A stretch of DNA of 45,593 nucleotides. It comes from Parcubacteria group bacterium GW2011_GWA2_47_21. Lineage in GTDB: Bacteria; Patescibacteriota; Minisyncoccia; Phycocordibacterales; DSPV01. The position numbers were made by a program, and so were the translations under genes. The notes under the pieces were generated by a model. That model did no database searches, was not told the origin of the DNA, and saw nothing but the letters and a program-made list of their open reading frames with translations. Shown here piece after piece: positions 17,401-25,852 of the stretch. The number at the start of each line of letters is the position of its first letter. Position 1 is the stretch's first letter. Location of the stretch: contig LCOC01000001.1 of the NCBI GenBank assembly GCA_001000545.1, positions 1 to 45,593 of the forward strand, given 5' to 3'.

Positions 17401-19212
17401 ATGGAAATTAGAAACATAGCCATTATCGCCCATGTTGACCATGGCAAAACCACCTTGACTGACGCCTTAATGCGGGAAACGGGCATGGTTAAGGACGCAA
17501 GCGTCAGTATGGATTCCAACGCTCTTGAACAGGAGCGCGGCATTACTATTTATTCAAAAAACGCTTCGTTTTTTTGGAAAGGGACAAAGGTGAATATCGT
17601 AGACACGCCCGGCCACGCTGATTTCGGCTCGGAGGTTGAACGGGTGCTCCGCTCTATTGACACGGTGCTTCTCGTGGTGGACGCCCAAGAAGGGCCGATG
17701 CCCCAGACCAGATTTGTGCTCAAGAAGTCCCTTGAACTCGGCTTAAAGCCCATCGTCGTTATAAATAAGATTGATAAGCCGGCAGCCAGGCCGGCGGAAG
17801 CGCATGATGAAGTGCTGGAACTTTTTATGGAGCTTGGCGCAAGCAATGAACAGCTTGATTTCAAGACGCTTTACGCTATCGGCCGGCAGGGCATCGCCAA
17901 AAGGCGCTTGAACGATGAAAATGAAAATCTCGCTCCCCTTCTAGACACCATCTTAAGGGAAGTGCCGCCGGCCAAAACCAAAGACGCGCACGGGGAAAAA
18001 CTTTTAATGCAGCCCTTTAACTTGGGCTATGACAACTTTCTCGGCCGTTTGGCGGTTGGGAGAATCTATCAAGGCGTCGTCCGCCAAGGAGATGGGGTTT
18101 TTGTAAAAAAGACAAACGGCGAAACGGAAGAAGGCAAGATTACAAAAATATTTACCTTTGAGGGTATGGAAAAAAAGAGCGTGCCGGAAGCGTTTGCCGG
18201 CGATATCGCCATGGTTGCCGGTTTGCCGAATGTCTATATAGGCGACAGTATTTGCGAAAATGCCGAACAAACACCTATGCCCGCCATCGCGATTGACGAG
18301 CCGACCATTGCCATAAATCTGTTGGTGAACGACTCCCCTTTCGGCGGACGAGAAGGCAAATTTGTGACCACTCGCCAAATAAGGGAGCGCCTCGAGAAAG
18401 AGCTGGAGGTTAATGTCGGCTTAAAAATCGATTGGAGCGCGCCCGATTTCTTCCGGCTTTACGGGCGAGGTGAGCTTCATATTTCCATTCTCTTGGAAAA
18501 TATGCGGCGCGAGGGTTTTGAATTTCAGGTCTCCGAACCGCAGGCGATTATCAAAGAAGAAAATGGCGAGCGATTAGAGCCGTTTGAGGAGGCGGTCATT
18601 GACGCACCGGCCGCTTCCGCCGGTTCGGTGATAGAAAAGTTAACGCGCCGGCGGGGCATTCTGACGGCAATGAAAGAAGAGAGTTCGCATACCAGGATGA
18701 TTTTTGAAATGCCGACCCGAGGGCTCTTGGGTTATAGAAGTGAATTTATCATTAACACCAAAGGCGAGGGCAGTTTGTCCTCCCGCTTCATCGGTTTCAA
18801 ACCGTTCGCCGGAGACATAAAACGGCACACTTTCGGTTCAATGATTTCAATGGAGAACGGCACGGCCCTCGCCTATTCCCTTTTTAAACTGCAAGAGCGC
18901 GGCATTATATACATAGACCCGGCAACGCCGGTTTATGAAGGAATGATTATCGGCAACACCGCCAAAGGCGAGGACTTGGATGTGAACCCGACGAAAAATA
19001 AACAACTGACGAATTTTCGAAACACCAGCATGGGGGACGCGATTGACCTCACTCCCCCATTCCGGCTCTCTATTGAACGCGGCATGGAAATAATGAAAGA
19101 AGACGAGTACCTGGAAATCACGCCGAAATCGGTCCGGCTTCGCAAGAAATATCTTTCAAAAACCGCCCGCGCCAAAGCGGAGCGCCAAGAGAGAAAAATC
19201 CCTGACGATTAA
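17401..19212 (+). CDS. typA: Ribosome-associated GTPase TypA/BipA
   Basis: AHVDHGKTTLTDALMRETG, DTPGHADFGSEVERVL, NKIDKP; EF-G-like C-terminal domains and TypA CTD. Confidence 0.96.
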   Translation: MEIRNIAIIAHVDHGKTTLTDALMRETGMVKDASVSMDSNALEQERGITIYSKNASFFWKGTKVNIVDTPGHADFGSEVERVLRSIDTVLLVVDAQEGPMPQTRFVLKKSLELGLKPIVVINKIDKPAARPAEAHDEVLELFMELGASNEQLDFKTLYAIGRQGIAKRRLNDENENLAPLLDTILREVPPAKTKDAHGEKLLMQPFNLGYDNFLGRLAVGRIYQGVVRQGDGVFVKKTNGETEEGKITKIFTFEGMEKKSVPEAFAGDIAMVAGLPNVYIGDSICENAEQTPMPAIAIDEPTIAINLLVNDSPFGGREGKFVTTRQIRERLEKELEVNVGLKIDWSAPDFFRLYGRGELHISILLENMRREGFEFQVSEPQAIIKEENGERLEPFEEAVIDAPAASAGSVIEKLTRRRGILTAMKEESSHTRMIFEMPTRGLLGYRSEFIINTKGEGSLSSRFIGFKPFAGDIKRHTFGSMISMENGTALAYSLFKLQERGIIYIDPATPVYEGMIIGNTAKGEDLDVNPTKNKQLTNFRNTSMGDAIDLTPPFRLSIERGMEIMKEDEYLEITPKSVRLRKKYLSKTARAKAERQERKIPDD

Positions 19213-19235
19213 CTTTTCCGTTTTTAGGACATCTT

Positions 19236-19306
19236 TCGGGGTACCCGGTAATGCTCCGGGGCCTCACGCACCCCATGCGTGTATACTGCTTTTATACTAT
19301 ACCCCG
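19236..19306 (-). tRNA. tRNA-Pro(GGG)-like cloverleaf with non-canonical D- and T-loops
   Basis: Minus strand CGGGGTA TA GTAT AAAAGCA GTAT A CACGC ATGGGGT GCGTG AGGC CCCGG AGCATTA CCGGG TACCCCG A: all stems pair, anticodon GGG with U33 and G37, A73 discriminator; no encoded CCA. Confidence 0.75.
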
Positions 19307-19443
19307 AACGCGCGACATTTCGCCCGCCGGCGCATTAAATGTAATACAAATAGAGCGGGTTGCCTAGCCGAAACCGCTCTGCGGAAGAAATTCTGAATGT
19401 CTTCCCGCAACCTCATTGATATTGGGCTAATCGCTTGCCAAAA

Positions 19444-19527
19444 GACCCAAACGCCTATTCTCAAATTCCTTGCCTCGCCCTGCCTGCCGGCAGGCAGGTT
19501 GGGAATTTGAGAATAGGCGTTTGGGTC
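19444..19527. terminator. Long perfect inverted repeat between typA/tRNA region and uvrB (possible terminator)
   Basis: 26-bp perfect arms GACCCAAACGCCTATTCTCAAATTCC / GGAATTTGAGAATAGGCGTTTGGGTC, with palindrome CCTGCCTGCCGGCAGGCAGG (19479-19498) in the loop. Confidence 0.65.
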
Positions 19528-19531
19528 GGAA

Positions 19532-21562
19532 TTATTTGTCTGAGTGAATTAATTTTTCCAATTCCTTAATTTCATCCCGAAGCAACGCCGCCGATTCAAA
19601 GTCCAAAATTCTCACCGCCTTGCTCATTTGCTTCCTTTTCTCGGCGATAAATTTATTGGGGTTGTCTTTAAAGAGCTTACTGTCCAGAATCAAAAGATTC
19701 CTCACGATTTTTTTATGCTCGCTTCCAAACTCTTCGGTAATATCCTTAATGATTTTAGAAATGGTCTTCGGCGTGATGCCGTGGCGTTTGTTGTAAGAAA
19801 GTTGGATTTTGCGCCGGCGGTTTGTCTCTCTTATCGCCTTCTCCATTGAACCGGTGCTCTTATCGGCGTAAAGAAGGACTTTGCCGTTTACATTCCGCGC
19901 CGCCCGGCCAATGATTTGGATTAAAGAAGTCTCGGAGCGGAGAAACCCCTCCTTATCGGCGTCTAAGATGCCGATAAGGGAGACCTCTGGCAAATCCAAA
20001 CCCTCACGAAGCAGATTCACTCCCACCAAAATATCAAAATCGCCGCGGCGGAATTTTGAAAGAATTTGGATGCGCTCCAAGGTTTCTATGTCGCTATGAA
20101 GGTACTCGGCCTTTATTCCCCTTTCTTTCAAGAAGGCCGAAAGGTCCTCGGCCATCTTTTTTGTAAGCGTCGTGGCAATCGCCCGCTCCCCTTTTTTAAT
20201 AACGATTTCCGCCTCGGCGATAAAATCCTGGATTTGGCCTCGGTGTTTTCCGGATGAAATAATCGGCCGGACCTCCAGCTTGGGGTCAATAAGACCGGTG
20301 GGCCGAATGACTTGCTCCACCACTTTCCCGCTCTTTTCCTTCTCGTAGTCCCCCGGCGTCGCCGAAGTGAAAATCACCTGCCCCACCCTCTCCCCAAATT
20401 CCAGGAATTTAAGCGGACGGTTGTCGGCCGCCGAAGGCAGGCGAAAGCCGTGCTCTATAAGCGTTTGTTTCCGCGAAGCATCGCCTTGTTCCATACCGCC
20501 GATTTGCGGCACAGTGACATGGGACTCGTCTATAATCGTCAGAAAATCCGGTTCTCCATTTTCGGTTTTTGGGAAATACGAAAGCAGAGTGTCAGGCGGC
20601 TCGCCCGGAAGTTTCCCTGAAAAATGCCGCGAGTAATTCTCTATGCCGTTGCAATAACCGACCTCGCGGATAAGCGCCAAATCATAATTGGTCCGGCGCT
20701 TGAGCCGCTCCGCCTCCAGGGTTTTTCCTTCTTTCTGAAGGGCCTTAAGCCGCTCGGCCAGTTCTGATTTGATGGTTGTGGTCGCCCGCTTCACGGTCTC
20801 TTTATCCGTAACGAAATGCTTGGCCGGAAATATGAAAATCGTCTCCGTATTATTTTCTATGACGTCTCTGGTAATCGGGTTGATTTTGGAAATTTTTTCT
20901 ATCCGAGCGCCGGCAAATTCTATCCGCTGAATTATTTCTTCCCCGGTCGGCATAATTTCAACGCTTTGTCCAAGCGCTCTGAAATGTCCGCTTTTCAAAT
21001 CCGCGTTAGTGCGGGTGAAATAAATGCCGATTAACGCGCGTATTAAATCGCTCCGGGAAATTTTCATACCTCTATCAAAGCGCTTGTTTACCTTTTCATA
21101 CTCCTCGGGACTGCCTAGGCCGTAAATGCAAGACACTGAAGCGACAATGATGACATCGCGGCGGCTTAAAAGCGCCTGTGTGGAAGCGTGCCGAAGCCGG
21201 TCAATTTCTTCGTTTATTTGAGCTTCTTTTTCTATGTAGGTGTCGGTAACGGGCAAATAGGCCTCCGGCTGATAGTAGTCGTAGTAAGAAACGAAATAGT
21301 GGACGGCGTTGTGCGGAAAAAATTCCCGGTATTCTTGGGCCAATTGGGCGGCCAGCGTTTTATTGTGGGCGATAACAAGCGTCGGTTTCTGAATGGCTTC
21401 TATGACATTGGCCATGGTAAATGTTTTGCCGCTCCCCGTCACTCCAAGAAGCGTCTGATATCTCTCCCCCGCTTTAAGACCCTCCACTAAACCCTTGACG
21501 GCCTTGGGTTGGTCGCCAGCCGGAGAGAAGGGGCTCTTAAGTTTGAAAGTATCCTTTCGCAT
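19532..21562 (-). CDS. uvrB: Excinuclease ABC subunit B
   Basis: GVTGSGKTFTMANVI, YYDYYQPEAY, VGVNLLREGLDLPEVSLIGILDADKEGFLRS, C-terminal UVR motif. Confidence 0.97.
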   Translation of the reverse strand: MRKDTFKLKSPFSPAGDQPKAVKGLVEGLKAGERYQTLLGVTGSGKTFTMANVIEAIQKPTLVIAHNKTLAAQLAQEYREFFPHNAVHYFVSYYDYYQPEAYLPVTDTYIEKEAQINEEIDRLRHASTQALLSRRDVIIVASVSCIYGLGSPEEYEKVNKRFDRGMKISRSDLIRALIGIYFTRTNADLKSGHFRALGQSVEIMPTGEEIIQRIEFAGARIEKISKINPITRDVIENNTETIFIFPAKHFVTDKETVKRATTTIKSELAERLKALQKEGKTLEAERLKRRTNYDLALIREVGYCNGIENYSRHFSGKLPGEPPDTLLSYFPKTENGEPDFLTIIDESHVTVPQIGGMEQGDASRKQTLIEHGFRLPSAADNRPLKFLEFGERVGQVIFTSATPGDYEKEKSGKVVEQVIRPTGLIDPKLEVRPIISSGKHRGQIQDFIAEAEIVIKKGERAIATTLTKKMAEDLSAFLKERGIKAEYLHSDIETLERIQILSKFRRGDFDILVGVNLLREGLDLPEVSLIGILDADKEGFLRSETSLIQIIGRAARNVNGKVLLYADKSTGSMEKAIRETNRRRKIQLSYNKRHGITPKTISKIIKDITEEFGSEHKKIVRNLLILDSKLFKDNPNKFIAEKRKQMSKAVRILDFESAALLRDEIKELEKLIHSDK

Positions 21563-21700
21563 AATGATGGCCCGCTTTCACGCGGTATGTGTTTAAAATC
21601 CTCAATACAATAGCAATTTTTTGAAATTTATCAAAAAAGTGCTATAGTTTTTTACCTGATTTCTACTTATTTTTTAGAAATCGGACCTGCCAGTCGTCGG

Positions 21701-21770
21701 GCGGGAATTAAGATATAGATACCACCGCCTTTACAGGCGGGGAGCCCCCGCTAAATTAGAAATTTCCCGC
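21701..21770. repeat. Nested inverted-repeat element upstream of tRNA-Glu
   Basis: Outer GCGGGAA (21701-21707) / TTCCCGC (21764-21770); inner CCGCC tttaca GGCGG. Confidence 0.55.
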
Positions 21771-21783
21771 TGTGGCAAAGTGC

Positions 21784-21858
21784 GGCCTCATCGTCTAGTC
21801 CGGCCTAGGACGCCAGGTTCTCATCCTGGAAACTGGGGTTCGAATCCCCATGAGGTCA
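21784..21858 (+). tRNA. tRNA-Glu(CTC)
   Basis: GGCCTCA..TGAGGTC acceptor, CCAGG TTCTCAT CCTGG anticodon arm (CTC), TGGGG TTCGAAT CCCCA T-arm. Confidence 0.95.
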
Positions 21859-21907
21859 AAAAAAATAACAAGGGCAATGCGGAGCATTGGCCGCCTATAT
21901 TTTTAAT

Positions 21908-22028
21908 ACCTCATGGGGATTCGAAAGACGGAGCGGGCACCCGTTCAGCAGAACGGGTCGCGAGTCGGGGTAGCGACTTTTTCCGAGCGACGGCGAGGAA
22001 AAAAGTTGTGACCGAATCCCCATGAGGT
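21908..22028. repeat. Multi-hairpin palindrome built on tRNA-Glu 3'-end sequence
   Basis: 16-bp perfect arms ACCTCATGGGGATTCG / CGAATCCCCATGAGGT; inner ACCCGTTC agca GAACGGGT and ACTTTTTCC...GGAAAAAAGT. Confidence 0.75.
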
Positions 22029-22240
22029 CAAATTTTTAAAATTGGTGAGGAGTGGCGCTTGCTGAAAATGAAGATATAGAGAATATCAAGAATGGCAACG
22101 GTTTGAATCAAAAGAAGCGCCACAAACCACCACTTGTCATTGAGTTTTGCCGCTTTCCAAAGCGCCCACCCTTTCCAGGGAATAGTCCAGACCATAAGGA
22201 CCATAAGCAACCAAAAATTTTGTTCTAATAATTCTTCCAT
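22028..22240 (-). CDS. Small two-TM protein (DUF5652-like)
   Basis: WTIPWKGWALWKAAKLNDKWWFVALLLIQTVAILDILYIF; internal ATG (MEELLEQ) preferred. Confidence 0.65.
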   Translation of the reverse strand: MEELLEQNFWLLMVLMVWTIPWKGWALWKAAKLNDKWWFVALLLIQTVAILDILYIFIFSKRHSSPILKI

Positions 22241-22272
22241 ATTCAATATTAGTGAAATAATTATATTAAGCG

Positions 22273-23574
22273 CTATCTGTTTTTCCACTCATTGTCTTGC
22301 CGCGCCAGAAGTTCTTTGGCGCGGGCCGGTTCGGCCATAATTTCTTCCACTACCTTTTCAAGCCGAATACCCTGCGAGCCCTTAACCAAAATGGCGTCCT
22401 TTTCCTTAATAAGATTATCCATTTCCCTATTCGCGTCGGCGGCGGTTTCGTATTGAAAAATATTTTTCTCGTCCATGCCGGCCGAGAGCGCGCCCAAAGC
22501 GATGTCTCTGGCCCTGACTCCAACCGTAATAAGCAGTTGGCAAACTTGGGCCGCCAACGCGCCGGCTTTTTTATGCTCTTCGGTGGAATATTTTCCAAGT
22601 TCCAGCATATCGCCCAAAATTGCCGCTTTTTTGCCTCCCGTTTCAATATCTTTAAGAGTTTGCAGCGCTTCCTCAACCGCCACCGGCGAGGAGTTATAGG
22701 TATCGTCAATGATGACGCTTCCTTTAATGCCGGAAATCAATTTCATCCTGCCGTTTGGTCCGTGATGTCGCCTAAGCGCTAGAGCGGCGTCAACTAAATT
22801 CACATTCTGTAATTTGGCGGCGGCCAAAGCGAAAAGCAAGGGGTAGACATGTTGGCGGCCGAGCGAACCGTCAAAATCAACGGGCAAGGAATTACTCTCA
22901 TGGTCAACTTTAAAAGTGATGCCTTGGGGTATTTTTTGCCCGTCCCGTTTGGCGTAATTAATCTTATAATGAGAAGCGCGGAGAGAGGCCCCCTTGATAA
23001 AACCGACGCCAAACGCCTCACCGCGGTAGGACTCTTTGAGCGTCAAGACATCTTCATCGTCGGCGTTAAGAATTAAAATCCCGCCATCTTTCAGCGTATT
23101 GAGAATCTTGCTTTTTTCCGCCACGACCGCTTCGGGCGAGGCGAAAAATTCCACGTGGACCGGCACTTTGGCCAGTCGGGTGATTACTGCCATATCGGAA
23201 ACCAGCCATTTTGAAATTTTTTCAATGTCTCCCGGCCGGTCGGCGCCGATTTCCAAAACCAGCCATTTAGGATAATTCGTCCGAAAGGCAATTAAAAACA
23301 GACCTTTGAGGAGATTGGCAAACCAGACGAAAGGATTATGCCAGCCGTTTGGCGCGCCGATTATGGTGAGCGGCAAACCAATTTCGCTGTTGAAACTTTT
23401 TTCGCTCTTACGGACAAAAAAGAACTGGGAAAACACCGAGTAAATCGCGTCTTTGGCCGAGGTCTTTCCAACGCTTCCCGTAACGGCAATCACCCTCGGC
23501 CGATATTTGCGCAAAATAAGCTTGGCCTCTAAAGTGATTGCCCATATGACAATTGATTTAAGCATTTTCGGCAT
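22273..23574 (-). CDS. murF: UDP-N-acetylmuramoyl-tripeptide--D-alanyl-D-alanine ligase
   Basis: VTGSVGKTSAKDAI P-loop, IDDTYNSSPVAVEEAL, MurF-type C-terminal region; adjacent to dcw genes. Confidence 0.9.
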   Translation of the reverse strand: MPKMLKSIVIWAITLEAKLILRKYRPRVIAVTGSVGKTSAKDAIYSVFSQFFFVRKSEKSFNSEIGLPLTIIGAPNGWHNPFVWFANLLKGLFLIAFRTNYPKWLVLEIGADRPGDIEKISKWLVSDMAVITRLAKVPVHVEFFASPEAVVAEKSKILNTLKDGGILILNADDEDVLTLKESYRGEAFGVGFIKGASLRASHYKINYAKRDGQKIPQGITFKVDHESNSLPVDFDGSLGRQHVYPLLFALAAAKLQNVNLVDAALALRRHHGPNGRMKLISGIKGSVIIDDTYNSSPVAVEEALQTLKDIETGGKKAAILGDMLELGKYSTEEHKKAGALAAQVCQLLITVGVRARDIALGALSAGMDEKNIFQYETAADANREMDNLIKEKDAILVKGSQGIRLEKVVEEIMAEPARAKELLARQDNEWKNR

Positions 23575-23768
23575 AATTTAAGATATGACGCTTAACCACG
23601 CAATCAATTTAAAATAAAAAAACAAGATGGATGCTCATTTCCCCAATTTTGAATTTTTAATTACCATTTTTAATTTTGGTATTTTAACTTTTAATTTTTT
23701 GTTTAGATTCACTCGTTTTTTATCAAAAATTTTGGTATTTTAATCTCATTATAACAGGAAAAACCGGC

Positions 23769-25472
23769 TTATCTGTCTGGCGGGATATTGTAATAATTGA
23801 GCAGAAATTTGGTTAAGTCAAAAAACGGCCGAGTCAGGGTTTCCGAGGCGAACATGGCGCCACGGGGATTGACGGTGTAAAGAAAAATCAAAAACTTCGG
23901 CTGATAAGCGGGAAAATAACCGAAGAAAGAATGGAGGTATTCATCTTCAAAATAGCCGCCGCCTTCCGGGTTTGCCATTTGCGCCGTGCCCGTCTTGGCG
24001 GCGATGCTGAAGCGTTCCATCTTAAATTTACCGTGCGCCAAAGCGCTGTCAACTACTTCCACAAGCATCCGCGTTATTTCTTCAGAGGTCTCTCGCTTGA
24101 TGACTTGCGCCACATTCTCATAGCTCTTCTTGCGCGAAATACCGACATCATAATCAATGGCCGAGACCAGATGCGGATTGACCAAGTAGCCGCCGTTTCC
24201 CAAAACCGCCATCGCGCGGGCCGTCTCAATCGGCGTAAAAGCGATGCCCTGCCCGTAAGACGCCGTGGCCAGCTCTATATCGCGCGGGCTGTCCAAATTC
24301 TCCATAAGGCCGTGGGTTTCGTTTGGCAAATCAATGCCGGTCTCTTCGCCTAGGCCGAACCGTTTGAAGTAATCGGCAAAGCGTTCCTTGCCCATTTTTA
24401 AAGCGACGAAAGCCGCGCCGGTATTCAATGATTGGTTCAAAACCTCCTGCATAGAAACCACTCCCCTGCCCCGGCCGTCAAAATTTGATATCCGCCTGCC
24501 GTTTAACTCTAAAAATCCCCTGTCGTCGTAAGTGGAACTTAGTTTAATAACCCCCGCATCAAGTCCGGCCGCCAATGTCAAGGGCTTAACGATTGAACCC
24601 ATTTCATAAACATTTTCCACTAACGGATTCCCGAAAATCCGGGGGTCGGAAACACTCTGGAAATTATTCAAATCAAAAGTCGGATTGACCGCCATGGCAA
24701 TGACGGCGCCATCTTTGGGGTCCATTATTATTCCGCCAGCGAGCTCCGAGTTCCAAACGGCATTAAAGTCCTTGAGCGTTTTTTCCAATTCGCCGGAGAC
24801 CGTCGGTTCAAGCGTCAAGACCAAATTACCTTCTAAAGATTCGTTTTTGGAAACGACTTTATTTAGGCCTTTAAAAATATCGGCAAAAAAATTGGCGTAG
24901 CTTTTATTACCCTCTCTAAACAAAATATCTTCGTAATACTGCTCCAAGCCGTAGCGGCCGCCGAGCGAGTCGCCTTTATAAGCGACAAAACCGATGGCGG
25001 TGGCGGCCAAAGAACCGGCCGGATAAAATCGGTGACGCTCCGTGGAAACCTCAATGCCTGGAATAGCCGCTTGCTTGATTCTTGCCGCTGCCTCTTCCGT
25101 CAGGCCGTGAGCAAACTCCTCGTAAGAGTCGCCGATTTTCCCCGCCTTCATCATAAAGTCGCTTCGGTCAATTTCCACCATCGGCGCCAGCGCCTGATAA
25201 ATGTCGTCCGGATTTTTTGTCAGAGAAGGATTGAAATAAATAAAATAGGAGGTTTTCAGAGTTGCCGCCGCCACCAATTCTTCATTATTGGTCTTAAAAA
25301 AGATGGAACCGCGGTCAAATAGATATTCCGCGGGATAACGGTGGTCGGCTCTCTCTCTGTAGGCGCTGCCTTGAACAATCTGTAAAAAATACAGACGGCT
25401 GACTAAAATTCCGCCAAGGAGAATAAAAACGAAAGCGACAATTCTTAATTTCAAGGCCGTGTTGATAGTCAT
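23769..25472 (-). CDS. ftsI: Penicillin-binding protein 2 / FtsI-type transpeptidase
   Basis: GSIVKPLT (SxxK), SLN, KTGTAQ motifs; N-terminal TM and PBP dimerisation domain. Confidence 0.9.
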   Translation of the reverse strand: MTINTALKLRIVAFVFILLGGILVSRLYFLQIVQGSAYRERADHRYPAEYLFDRGSIFFKTNNEELVAAATLKTSYFIYFNPSLTKNPDDIYQALAPMVEIDRSDFMMKAGKIGDSYEEFAHGLTEEAAARIKQAAIPGIEVSTERHRFYPAGSLAATAIGFVAYKGDSLGGRYGLEQYYEDILFREGNKSYANFFADIFKGLNKVVSKNESLEGNLVLTLEPTVSGELEKTLKDFNAVWNSELAGGIIMDPKDGAVIAMAVNPTFDLNNFQSVSDPRIFGNPLVENVYEMGSIVKPLTLAAGLDAGVIKLSSTYDDRGFLELNGRRISNFDGRGRGVVSMQEVLNQSLNTGAAFVALKMGKERFADYFKRFGLGEETGIDLPNETHGLMENLDSPRDIELATASYGQGIAFTPIETARAMAVLGNGGYLVNPHLVSAIDYDVGISRKKSYENVAQVIKRETSEEITRMLVEVVDSALAHGKFKMERFSIAAKTGTAQMANPEGGGYFEDEYLHSFFGYFPAYQPKFLIFLYTVNPRGAMFASETLTRPFFDLTKFLLNYYNIPPDR

Positions 25473-25484
25473 CGTCCTAGCCGT

Positions 25485-25805
25485 TTAAATTCCCGCGCCG
25501 AGAGAGAGACCCTCGCTCAAGGCCTTCCGAGAGATGAATTCGGGGTTCTCTGACTCTTGAAAGCCAAGCTGTTTTGCCAATTCCGCCGTAATGGACGATT
25601 TCTTCTCTATGTAAGCCGTTTCAAGCGCCGTCAGCTCTCTGGAAAAAGCGGCGATTTCTTTGTCGGCTTCCGCGGTTTTAACCGCGGCGGACACGGCTTG
25701 GCTGATAAAGTAAACATAAAACAGAAGCGAGGCAACCGAAAGAAAACCAGCCGCATAAAAACTGATTCGCCTAAGGGGGTATGTTATTGAAACCACTTTA
25801 TACAT
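25485..25805 (-). CDS. FtsL-like small bitopic division protein
   Basis: Single TM followed by short coiled coil, located between rsmH and ftsI as ftsL normally is. Confidence 0.6.
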   Translation of the reverse strand: MYKVVSITYPLRRISFYAAGFLSVASLLFYVYFISQAVSAAVKTAEADKEIAAFSRELTALETAYIEKKSSITAELAKQLGFQESENPEFISRKALSEGLSLGAGI

Positions 25806-25852
25806 ATAAATAAAATATTAAAAATTGCTGATAAGCGCTGCGCTGCGTTAAT

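Noticed and set aside
21859-22012. A genuine integrated element between the tRNA-Glu direct repeats
   Set aside because: The interval is ~150 bp with no integrase or other ORF; only a footprint or repeat element can be argued.
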